Shown here piece after piece: positions 12,072-22,085 of a stretch of 64,000 bases of DNA. The translations under genes and the position numbers were made by a program. Origin of the DNA: Laccaria trichodermophora (lineage: Eukaryota > Basidiomycota > Agaricomycetes > Agaricales > Hydnangiaceae); the NCBI GenBank assembly GCA_018417955.1, contig JACTVC010000033.1:434001-498000 (forward strand), written 5' to 3'. The notes beneath the pieces were generated by a model. It was not told the origin of the DNA. It was given only the letters and a program-made list of their open reading frames with translations, and did no database searches. Within the stretch, counting starts at the first letter, position 1, and each line of letters opens with the position of its first letter.

Positions 12072-14248
12072 TATGGTGGAATTAATATGATATTTGCTGG
12101 TGATTTTGCCCAACTGCCCCCTGTTGGTGGTCAATCTCTATACAGTCACTCAGTTGGGACACAAGTCCATTCAGGTTTGAAGCCAGGTGGCCAAGAAGCT
12201 GCTGTAGGAAAAGCTCTCTGGCATCAGGTTGCAACTGTAGTTATACTTAGAGAGAATATAAGGCAGAAAACTCAGACTCCCCAAGATGCATCACTGAGAA
12301 AAGCATTGGTCAATATGAGATATGGAAATTGTACTGCTGAGGACATTAAATTTTTGAGAACTCTTCAAGCCAGTAAAAAGCCAGGATGTAACATTGCTTC
12401 AAAGGAATTCAGAAATGTGGCAATTATATGTGGAAGACACACACAAAAAGATCAAATTAATCAAATGGGGTGTGAAAGATTTGCTAAAGAGACAGGCCAA
12501 AAATTGACCCATTTTTACTCTGTAGATAAGTGGGGAAAGGATGCTGACCCAGCTAATAAAACAAAGTGGGGAAAATCAAAGGCTGCTTCAAAATCAAAGC
12601 ACAAGTCAAATGAAATTGACTTTGATGATCAACATCAAATCTGGAATGTCAGACATGGATCAACTGAACACTTTGCTGGAAAGCTTTCACTCTGCCTTGG
12701 AATGCCTGTGATGATCAGAAACAATGATGCAACTGAGCTGTGCATAACAAAAGGTCAAGAAGGATTTGTAGTTGAATGGCAGGCAAAGAAAGGTCCACAT
12801 GGAAAGAGAATACTGGACACTCTATTTGTAAAATTAGATAAGCCTTCAAAAACTATTCAAATACCTGGGCTTCCAGAAAATGTGGTACCTTTAGTCAAGG
12901 GATCTAAAACCATTACATGTACATTCCCTAGTGACCTGAAGGAGTCTATAGAAAGACAACAAGTTTGGGTTCTACCTAATTTTGCAATGACAGATTATGC
13001 AGCTCAAGGAAAAACCAGACCATACAATGTTGTCCATCTCAACAGCTGCCATACTCATATGTCTTACTATACTTGCCTCTCCAGAAGTGCAAGTGCAGCT
13101 GGAACTATCATTCTACAAGGCTTTGAGCCTAGCATTGTTACTAGAGGATGTGCAAAATATCTTAGGCAGGAACTCAGAGAACAAGAATTTCTAGATGAAA
13201 TTACTAGGCTTAGATATGAAGGGTCACTTCCTCCTTGTGTTGTAGGATACACACGCAATTCATTAATCAGAAATTTTCAAAACTGGAAAGGTACAGCATA
13301 TGTTCCAGAGAAAACAGATGCATCTTTGAGGTGGAGTGAAAATGATCTAATGGATATCCTACCTGTGGTTACAGACAGTCCATGGCAGATAATTAAGAGA
13401 GGGAAAGATAAGAAAGCAGAGCAACCCAAGAAAACTTCAACATTTGTCCCAGCTAAGGGATCTGTTGCAGTCAAGCATAAGCTGGATGATGATGATGAGA
13501 TTAATATAAAGAAAAAGAGTAAAAAAATACTGAAGCCTAAGTCTAGCATCAAGTTAGGACTTCAATGGGATAGTATAAATTACAGTTGTGCATATGATAG
13601 CTTATTTGTGATTTTATATCATATTTGGAACATAGATCCTGTGAGGTGGACTACAAATTTTACAGAGATCAACCAAGATTATTTAGGTGCATTGGCAGCT
13701 GGTTTCAACAAGGTGCTTGAAGGAACACTTACTTTAGAAAATGTAAGAGATGAACTTAGACATGATCTTCATAATTTAGATCCTATTAAATTTCCTATGG
13801 GCAAAACAGGTGCTAGTGTTAGACAACTTACATTTGAAATGCTTAAGTATGAAAAAAATAATGCAGTAGCTGAAATAATATGTTCAGACTGTGGAAATGC
13901 ATATGAAGTAGATGATACATTGGGATATGTTCTACATGCATCTGACCCTATACCAGCATCAACTTCAAAATGGATAGGATCAATTCAAAAGCCATCTACA
14001 GAAATATGTGGGGGTTGCACAGGTGAAATGATTGAGCATGTATCCTATGCAGAGGCTCCAAAGATTATCATCCTGGAGTATCCATACTGTAATACTGAAA
14101 CTAGTCACAAGGTGAAGTTTGTAGTAAATGGAGAAGAAGTCTTACTAAGCCTGAGAGGGATCATATACCATGGGGATAATCATTTCACCTCTAGAGTTTT
14201 TTCATATGAAGGTAAAGTTTGGTTCCATGATGGGATAACCACCAAAAA
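12072..14248 (+). pseudogene. Helitron Pif1-type helicase C-terminal half plus cysteine-protease-like domain
   Basis: The sequence opens with YGGINMIFAGDFAQLPPVGG (helicase motif III region) directly after E2. It continues through MTDYAAQGKTRP and YTCLSRSASA, the Pif1/RecD-like motifs V-VI. Walker A and Walker B (usually DEVSM) should precede motif III but are absent. After a basic linker, a second domain begins with WDSINYSCAYDSLF (Cys codon 13587-13589), has two CxxC pairs (CSDCG and CGGC), and ends GDNHFTSRVFSYEGKVWFHDG (His codon 14181-14183). This Cys...His layout resembles ubiquitin-specific (C19-type) proteases and is known as a C-terminal extension of fungal Helitrons. The frame is open for 720 codons, uses almost no CpG, and is interrupted at A14248 by E3. 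Confidence 0.85.
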
Positions 14249-15399
14249 CTTGTGGGTGTGGGCCAGTGCTGTGCATGGCATGTATGAGTCCTTCCTGTGG
14301 ACTCTAAATTTAATTGTAGGAAATTGGTCATGTGACCACCCTCCTGACATCCCATCAGCTGCAATGTCATGTAATCACTTTACGATTTTCTGAGTTTTGT
14401 TCTATATTTGCAAATGGACCCTGAGCCCTGAGCCTAGCCATCAATATTTTAGCAGTGATGTGTACTATTCTTATTTTTCCTTTTTTTTTTTTTTTTGATT
14501 TTATAGCAATTTTATAACTATTTTTCTGTTTATGTAAAATATTCCCACAGTCCTGTTTGCATATATCTCAAGAAAAAAGATGGTTAGTTATATTTTGTGA
14601 CCTATAATAGTATGCTCTATATATCTGGGGTAAATTTCCTTTTTGGGTTAAAATTCCCACAGTAGTAGAAACACAGCCTCTCACTTAGCTCCATTAACAA
14701 AAATTGTTCCCCCTTTCCTTACCTTTACAAATATGTATAAATAATGTCATGCAGACCATTCCTTGTTGAGAAAAACACAAAATACTGAAAAAATTGGACA
14801 CTTTTTAGAAATTGTTATGCAATTTTAACCAATATCTCAAAGAGCAAGAAGACTGGTCTGATGATATAGTCATATTGCATAATATAATGATATTATTACA
14901 TGATTATCTTAATTTTCCATATTTAAATATTGACTCTGGACACTGGACACAGCCCCTCTACATCATGGCAACAGAAAAAGTATCATTTTTATTTTTTTAC
15001 TCATTTTTTTCTGATTTGCTAGCCATTTTTCTTATTTTGTTCTATATTTAGATATGAACCCTGAACCCTGAACACAGCCCCTCCAACACTATGGCAACAG
15101 AGAAGATCCCTCTTAATTTTTGAGTGTTTTTTTGTGATTTTCTGGCAACTTTTAGCTGGTTTCTATATTTAGATATTGACCCTGAAGCCTGAACACAGCC
15201 TCCCCAATTTACTAAGCAATATTCTGATTTTTTACATATTTTTTGCCATTTTTCCTGATTTTATGGCTGCTTTTCTCTTTAAGGGAAAAGGTTCCTGCAG
15301 TGATGAAAGGTAAATCAATCAATGAATGAATGAAAAATTTGCCTAAGTCCTCAGTTGATAAAGAATGAGTCTTACCTGTAAACTCTTAAGGACTCATAA
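14249..15399 (+). mobile_element. Element E3, 1151 bp
   Basis: Complete E copy between A14248 and T15400. Without it the Helitron reads GITTKN-KCIEDGQIDD, so the insertion was precise. It shows the same termini, internal units, (AATC/AATG)n tract and 3' hairpin as E1 and E2. Confidence 0.8.
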
Positions 15400-15493
15400 T
15401 AAGTGTATAGAAGATGGGCAGATAGATGATAAAAGCAATAATGATCTTAGATACTATGAAGATCAGGAACTTGTTTTAGCTGTATATTCTTAA
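15400..15493 (+). pseudogene. Helitron protein, C-terminal end
   Basis: Reading on from GITTKN across E3 gives KCIEDGQIDDKSNNDLRYYE, then DQELVLAVYS and a TAA at 15491-15493. This is the natural C-terminus of the cysteine-protease extension. The recovered frame is the main evidence that E3 is a clean insertion. Confidence 0.75.
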
Positions 15494-15783
15494 CTTTAAA
15501 TTAGAACTTTGTCTTGATAAATTTTACATTAAAATAGAATTCTAGATTAATATCTTTATAACTTTGAATGCAAGCCACATTAATTTGAAGCAAATGACTA
15601 TAAAGAATTGTAAATAAATGTCAAATGATTTTACAATTTTTTAGACATTGTTACTGTAACATTATTTACAATCTCTTCACACTAATTTGATTTAAGTTAA
15701 TGTGGCTTGCATCCATTGTTAATAAAAATGTTAAAATATGCCTTTTTTTAAAAAAAACCTACTCTACATATTTTTCAGCATTG
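15494..15783. repeat. AT-rich stretch with small inverted-repeat element
   Basis: No gene. Arms around ATGCAAGCCACATTAATTT (15568-15590) and its inverted copy (15691-15714) enclose about 100 bp with further short AT palindromes, as in a small MITE of about 150 bp. The 3' terminus of the autonomous Helitron should lie near here, but I cannot identify it. Confidence 0.45.
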
Positions 15784-15784
15784 G

Positions 15785-15840
15785 AGGTCCATGGGAAGGA
15801 CTCATACATGCCATGCGAAGCACTGGCCCACACCCACAAG
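15785..15840 (-). mobile_element. Element E5, 5'-terminal fragment only
   Basis: Reverse complement of the first 55-60 bp of E, from CTTGTGGGTGTGGGCC (tip at 15840, flanked by A on its strand) to AAGGACTCATAC and a little beyond. The rest of the element is absent. It lies between the Helitron end and the KDZ gene. Confidence 0.7.
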
Positions 15841-16002
15841 TCTTCTTGCCAATTATTTGAATCAAATAAGGCTTTCATTTACTGATATTCAAGGTACGAT
15901 TTATGTAATTAGATTCATTTTGCTTTTCTGACATCTTAGAACTTAAACAGAAAAGGGTGACTTGATGTTTATAATTAATCACTTCAGTGTTGAGCTAATA
16001 TA

Positions 16003-18345
16003 GTGACAGATGTGGAAATGAGTAGCCCTGAAGATGAGGGTCCAGCTCATGGTGGGAATCAGCCTGCAGCAGGTGAGGCAGATAACCAGGGAAGGCCAAG
16101 TGAGTACTTGTGGTCACATTGTCCACTCTGTTTTGGAGGAAAAGATTGGAAAAAAACAGAAGATCTGTGCATCCTTTTGCTTGGTCTGTCACAATAGTCT
16201 TTATAAATTTCTCTATAGGGTGGACTTCATTGTATGCTTGGATGCATGCTTCAAACAAAAGTCAAGAAAGGCACAAGGCAAAGAACCACCAGCCCCTCGC
16301 CAGCATCCTGAGACTATTTTTATCTCCTCAGCTGATGTCAAGTCCATGGAAGATAAGGTAGAAACAGTCTGTCCACAGGGCAAACCAAAAGGAAGAGATA
16401 CTACTAGGCAGACAGCTCCTTCAGATGCTGATGCTGATCACTGTGAACCTGGGATTCAAGTTCCTAACTCTGTGTTGAACATGTGTGAAGACTCTTTTAC
16501 TGCTGCAGATGAGAAGAGAGTCAAAGCTAGTACTCAGTTTTTCTCAGATACTGGTATAATGGCTCTGCTCTGTCAACATGATCGTGTCTTGTGGCTTGTT
16601 AACATGACATCTGCTGGAGAGAAGCAACATTATTCTCTGGTTCTTCTGGAACGTCTCTTTGATCACTTGCCATCTACTGCTCAAGTTGGAGTACTTTATG
16701 ATATTGGATGCCAGTTGCATCGAAGTTCCCTTAAATGGGGCTTTTTAAAGGACTTTCATGATCAGTTAATCTGGGCTATATCTGTTTTCCATGCATATGG
16801 TCACCAATGGGCTTGTCAACTGATTTATCATCCAAGAAAGTGTAAAGGTTTTGGCCTTACTGATGATGAAGGCTGTGAGAGATTTTGGAGCTCAATCAAA
16901 CTTCTGATCCCCTCTTTGAGAGTCAGTGGATATTATACATGCCTGTATACAATTGACACTCAGGTTAAGCATTTGGATCAGAAGTCTCTTCTAGGCATGG
17001 GTGAATGGCTTAGAAAAAAGTGGAACGCTGCTGTTGCTCATAAAAATGAAGCTGCTGCTATTTTGGCTGAGCTGGAAGAATTTGATATAAGTGAGGATCT
17101 TTTGAGAGAAGAATGGGCAGCACAAGTTGTTCAACAAACCAAGCCAAGTCCAAGGCAGTCAAAGAATTTGGCAAATAAGCTAATTCAAGAAATTTTAGAG
17201 TTGAAGGATGCGATGAATGGAGTCAAAGCAGAGCTTTATAAACTTGAAACAATGGTTCACACTGGCAAATATGATGATGGCTGGGAGATTGCAGATGTTA
17301 GACTATCTATAAATGAACTAAAAGAGAAGTTCACCAAGATTGAAAAGTCAATAAACACCAAGCGTAATACACTGGGAGCTGATAAGCAATTAAATATTGA
17401 GTGCCTGCTTGGAAATAAATTTCTTTGTTTGCGTGTAAATGCCTTGGCTTTAAAACAGCGTCTGAGAAATTGCTTGCAGCAGCGAAAATTTGAGTTGGAC
17501 AGCTTAGAGAGAGCATACCACAAAACTACAACCAATGGTAAGTATGGGTTTTACACTACAATAAAATATATACTAATTGACTGTTATTAGCTAAAAAACT
17601 TCAAGAACATTTAGAGTCTCAGATAAAGTGCAAGGAACCAGGGATTCAAAAGCTTGCAAAGAAATACAATGATCTCTGCAGTGAACTAGAAAAGATGATC
17701 AAGGCAAAACAAAGTCCCTGTGGAGCATGTGCACCACATAAAATAGCTACTGAAGGTCTTTTCAAACTTGATGTTGATGATGACATATGGCAGGATGTTG
17801 GTTTGGATGATACAGATCTGTCATCTGAAAATGCAATTCCACAGTGGCTTGGAAATGAGGATGTGCGTAAGGGAATCAAAGCTTTGCTGGAGTTGGACTG
17901 ATGCAAAGAGGAACTGAGAAGACTCTCCTATGAACACAGTGCAATGCAAGAATGGCTTATTGAAGAGTGGCAGTGTGTTATAAAAGGCATTGAAAATGAA
18001 CAAGATATCAATATCATTTATCAACTGGATTTAAGAGCCAGCTTTCTGGCACGTGTATGCCTTATCTGGCAGGATAAAGTTCGCTTGGTCATTCCACACA
18101 AGTCTATGGATTCATCTTGGGGACCAACATTAGATGACCTGGCACATGTCAGAAAGATAGAAAAGATGGAAATGGTGGCAGACCAGGACAGTGACACAGA
18201 AACTGACATTGCAGTAAATGATGATGATGAGGAGGATGAGGATGAGGAGGATGAGGAGGAAGAAGATGGTGAGGAGCTGGAATTGTTGGAGGCAGTTGAA
18301 CTATTGGCACTGTCAGATGAGTTTCGTAGTGGCTACAATAGTTGA
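16003..18345 (+). pseudogene. KDZ (Kyakuja-Dileera-Zisupton) transposase, N-terminally truncated
   Basis: Catalytic-region signatures are present in order: CPLCFGG near 16120, VCLDACF (Asp 16241-16243), PRQHPETIFIS, LYDIGCQL (Asp 16700-16702), FHAYGHQWACQ and DDEGCERFWS (16862-16891). These are the D...D...E core of KDZ transposases. A coiled-coil-rich tail follows, then an intron at 17537-17589 and an acidic C-terminus (18215-18290). Between CPLCFGG and VCLDACF the frame changes (a short intron or an indel around 16180-16220). A TGA at 17899-17901 interrupts LLELD-CKEELRRL, where the family usually has Arg (CGA). The CxC cysteine-cluster domain normally found N-terminal is missing; the sequence before 16003 is unrelated. 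The first part is duplicated in inverse orientation at 41724-42683. Confidence 0.85.
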
Positions 18346-18456
18346 GACAGAACATTTTTCCAATTAAATAAATACAGTGAATATATTTCAATGAGTGTAT
18401 TGAATGGTTTCAGTTGAATATATTTGGTTGAATATATCTAGTGGTAAGTCATCAAG

Positions 18457-19470
18457 TTATGAGTCCTTACGAGTTTACAAGTAAGACTCATTCTTTATCA
18501 ACTGAGGACTTAGGCAAATTTTTCATTCATTCATTCATTTACCTTTCATCACTGTGGGAACCTTTTCCCTTAAACAGAAAAGCAGCTATAGAATCAGGAA
18601 AAATGGCAAGAAAAATGGCAAAAAATATCTAAAAAATCAGAATATTGCTTAGTAAGTTGGGGAGGCTGTATTCAGGGTTCAGGGTCAATATCTAAATATA
18701 GAAACCAGCTAAAAGTTGCCAGAAAATCAGAACAAAATACCCAAAAATTAAGAGGCATCTTCTCTGTCACCATGGTGTTGAAGGGGCTGTGTTCAGGCTT
18801 CAGGGTCCATATCTAAATATAGAACAAAGTAAGAAAAATGGCTAGCAAATCAGAAAAAAATGAGTAAAAATAAAAATAAAACTTTTTTGTTGCCATGATG
18901 TATGAGGGGCTGTGTCCAGTGTTCAGGGTCCATATCCAAATATAGAAAATTAAGACAACTATGTAAAATATTATCATATTATGCAATATCATCAGACCAG
19001 CCATCTTGCTCTTTGAGATATTGGTCAAAAATGCATGACAATTTCCAAAAAGTGTCCAGTTTTTCAGTATTTTGCGTTTTTCTCAATGAAAAATGGTCTG
19101 CATGATATTATTTATATATATTTGTAAAGGTAAGGAAAGGGGCTGCAATTTTTGTTAATGGAGCTAAGTGAGAGGCTATGTTTCTGATACCATGGGAAAT
19201 TTTAACCAAAAAAGGAAATTCATCACAGATATATAGAGCATGCTATTGTAGGTTACAAAGTATAACTAACCATCCTCTTTTCTGAGATATATGCAAACAG
19301 GACTGTGGGAATAATTTACCATAAACAGAAAAATAGTTATAAAATTGGAAAATTTTGCTTAAAATCAAAAAAAAAAAAAAAAAAAAAATAATAGAAATAG
19401 GACACATTGTTGCTATGATATTGATAGCTAGGCTCAGGGCTCAGGGCCTATTTGCAAATATAGAACAAAT
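18457..19470 (-). mobile_element. Element E4, 3' part (split by gypsy)
   Basis: Reverse-oriented E copy starting at its 3' tip (TTATGAGTCCTTACGAG on the plus strand) and running through the internal units to ATATAGAACAAAT, where the gypsy LTR begins. Its remaining 5' part is at 35468-35618. The 3' neighbour base on the element strand is C instead of the usual T. Confidence 0.8.
19466..19470. repeat. Target-site duplication of the gypsy element (CAAAT), left
   Basis: CAAAT here is repeated at 35468-35472 after the right LTR. An uninterrupted E copy reads GAACAAAACTCAG at this place, so one copy of CAAAT closes the element correctly. Confidence 0.85.
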
Positions 19471-19704
19471 TGTAATCATGGGATTACCACATCGGGCAGT
19501 TGTTTGGCATCGGCATCTGGACTATTTGGTTTCCTACATACACATGATCCTCTCTTAACCACGTACCATCATCTACTCCTGCATACGCACCCCCTTCTTT
19601 TACCTTTACCTTCTAGATACCCTCAGAATCATATACTCAGTTAAATTCTGACGGTTTCTCTGTGAGTAGTGTTATCTGTCCTGTCTACACAGGACAGATT
19701 TCCA
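19471..19704 (+). repeat. 5' LTR of Ty3/gypsy retrotransposon (234 bp)
   Basis: Begins TGTAATCATGGG and ends ATTTCCA (TG...CA). It matches the right LTR over the full 234 bp with six differences by eye (about 97%). Three of the six are CpG against TpG or CpA. A TATA-like box is not obvious. Confidence 0.9.
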
Positions 19705-20193
19705 CTTTTTTTGAATTTACACTGCCGTTATCGGTTCTGACATATCTTGACACGCGCATATAGTCACTGCCTTTGGAGGCCTGATTCAGGTCATTGTTGG
19801 GCGCGTGTACACGCTGTCTTGTACATCTGATCGTTGTTTCTGTCATTCATGACACATCAACCCTGATTTTCTGTCTGTAACAGTGGAGGGTACTTGTACC
19901 TGTATCACTTAACCGCTATTGCCATAACCGTTTACCGCAACACTGGAACTCCCTCGTTTCACCTGTACAACCGCCTCTGTCCAACAATTACCGATTCTTG
20001 ACGGTTTGGCTCCAACCACACGCGTGAGGAACAATCGTTTACCTTCACAACCACCACTAGCCTCATCAGCTTCACCGGTTCTCCCAAATATGCATACATC
20101 GCTGCCCTCCTCTCCTGCATCGTCTTTCTATCTTTCATCGAGCTCTTCTGACGACGAAAAACGCGCATATACTCAGTCAAAACTTGTAACAAG
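19705..20193 (+). other. Gypsy 5' leader, non-coding
   Basis: Sequence between the LTR and gag. No TGG-starting tRNA-complementary primer site follows the LTR, which continues CTTTTTTTGAATTTAC. Self-priming or a diverged PBS are both possible. Confidence 0.5.
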
Positions 20194-20787
20194 ATGTCTA
20201 CACTTGCTACAGTCGATCCTACCAGTGCCAAGGCACCTATCCTCACTCAGGGCGACATCTCTCCATCAGTTATGATGGATTTTGAAAATGCGGCACTTGA
20301 TTTCTTCATGTCGAAGTCGATTCCAGTGGACAAACAGGTCACGATGGTTATCCCTGGTATCAAGGATCTTTGTATCTGTGATTGGATCGCTGCGGACCGC
20401 GCCCGCATTGTCGCTCTACCTTTTGACAAGTTTATGGTGGAGATGAGACTCAATTACCTTCCCCCTGACTGGGAAGACCAAGTTCATAACGAGATTTTGA
20501 CATTGACACTCACCGCTTCGAAAACTTCCTTCTGGAATTGGTCACAAAACCTGCTTAAACTGAACTGCCTACTCCGGGGCACGGCATCTGCCTTTGACAA
20601 GTTGGCCTTGCGCAACCACTTGGAAGCGCATCTCGATGACGAGTTGAAGACTAAGCTCCGACACAGTGATGCCCACAAGGACAAGGTTTTCAAGACCTGG
20701 GTTACTGCTGTTCGTCTATTAGACGAAGCACGTGCTGTCGAGAACAAACGCCAACATGAATTGATTGAGGAGACACTCACTCAATGA
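20194..20787 (+). pseudogene. Gypsy gag (capsid region)
   Basis: A 197-codon frame starting MSTLATVDPTSAKAP with a gag-like helical region (MMDFENAALDFFM, CDWIAADRARI, LPPDWEDQVHNEIL, LDDELKTKL). It stops at TGA 20785-20787. The same frame continues QSKRQNTSNEAL, a second TGA at 20824-20826, then GLSRRGNTSQSN and on into the zinc knuckle at 20926. Both stops read most simply as CGA-to-TGA changes in one original gag-pol frame. Its role was to form the virus-like particle. Confidence 0.8.
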
Positions 20788-20925
20788 CAATCCAAACGCC
20801 AGAACACTAGCAATGAAGCATTGTGAGGTCTGTCGCGACGTGGCAACACATCACAATCAAACACGTCTGCAGGCGGCTCCTCCTCCACATATACCCGTCT
20901 ACCCCCCCTTACCAACACCGAGCGC

Positions 20926-21624
20926 ATGCTCCTTAATGAGCATGACGGTTGCACCAAGTGCCGTCGTTTTTATACAGACCACCGCTCGCATTCTTGCCCC
21001 AATGGTTTTCCGGCAGGCAAGACCTACAAAACTCTGACTGCCACAGATGCTATGAATGCCAAGAAGGGCAAAGCTGTTACCAAACCGGCTACCAAAGCTG
21101 TCGCCGCCACTAGTGCATCCATTGAAACCGTTGACTCCGACGACGACATCTCTGCAGCTGCGGCAATTTTACCTGACTCCCCCGGAGATTACTCCGATTT
21201 GGTTGAGGATCAGGATGTGTCGCGTCGCGAGGTAAGTCCACCATTCCATGCCAAACATCTCGTTTGGAATTGTCAGGTGCACAGTTTGACTGAAGACTTC
21301 CCAGTGAAAATGCGCGCGTTGATTGATAACGGCGCGCACTTAGTCCTCATTCGCCCTGACCTCATAGACCGCCTTGGATTGAAGAAACATAAACTGCCTG
21401 AACCAGAACTTGTAGACGTCGCATTCAACAATCAGAAGCAAAAAACGCAGTTGTATCATTATGTCAAACTTTCTCTCACTTCATTAGACTCGTCTTGGAC
21501 TTCACGCACCGTTAGAGCCGTTGTCACACCGGGTCTCTGTGCCCCCATTATTCTCGGACTGCCCTGGCTCATACATAACTCAATCGTTACAGACCACACT
21601 GCACTCACTTGTATAGACAAAAAT
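20926..21624 (+). pseudogene. Gypsy zinc knuckle and aspartic protease, interrupted
   Basis: Starts in the gag C-terminus with a CCHC-like knuckle (CTKCRRFYTDHRSHSC). An acidic linker follows, then the retropepsin-type active site in MRALIDNGAHLVLIRPDL and the flap/LGLPW region. The frame runs TCIDKN at the TSD GACAAAAAT (21616-21624) and is then cut by the MULE. The natural continuation is TSYDLLNPP at 31795. Confidence 0.85.
21616..21624. repeat. 9-bp TSD of the outer MULE (GACAAAAAT), left
   Basis: GACAAAAAT precedes the MULE and is repeated at 31786-31794. Removing the element plus one copy gives the uninterrupted protein order TCIDKN-TSYDLL. Confidence 0.9.
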
Positions 21625-21650
21625 CCAAAATATGTTTCTACCCCCTGTAG

Positions 21651-22020
21651 TCTTTGATCCAACCCTGTTTTACAAAGTACTGATCCAGCAAAACCCAAAT
21701 GTACTGAGACAACCCCCATTATTAGATATATAAAGTACTGATCTAACCTTTTTATAAGTACTGATCCAGCATTTTCCAAGTACTGAGTCAACTCTTTTGG
21801 AAGTGCTGATACAACCCCAGTTTTGATGTATTAAAGTACTGATCCAACCTGGGTTTTGGTGTATTAAAGTACTGATCCAACCTGGGTTTTGATGTATTAA
21901 AGTACTGATCCAACCTGGGTTTTGGTGTATCAAAGTACTGATTCAACCTGGGTTTTGATGTATTAAAGTACTGATCCAACCTGGGTTTTGATGTATTAAA
22001 GTACTGATCCAACCCGGGTT
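21651..22020. repeat. Subterminal satellite, left arm of outer MULE
   Basis: About ten degenerate units of about 33 bp on the pattern GTACTGATCCAACC-TGGGTTTTGATGTATTAAA. The same array in inverse orientation forms the right arm of the inner MULE (30705-31285). Proteins read through it (WISTLIHQNPG repeats) are artefacts. Confidence 0.85.
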
Positions 22021-22085
22021 TTTTACTTACCATATTTGGATTATGATCAATAATTCTTTTTGATTGATAACAGATAAGCTGCATC

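Noticed and set aside
7392..15399. E copies as ordinary spliceosomal introns of the Helitron gene
   Set aside because: A GT...AG reading (GTGGGT...GTAAG) would also keep frame at E1 and E3, adding four residues. But E also sits outside genes (E4, E5), is oriented both ways, is over 1.1 kb in a genome with introns of about 50 bp, and has an A|T site with a 3' hairpin. Splicing of some copies is still possible and could be tested by RNA-seq.
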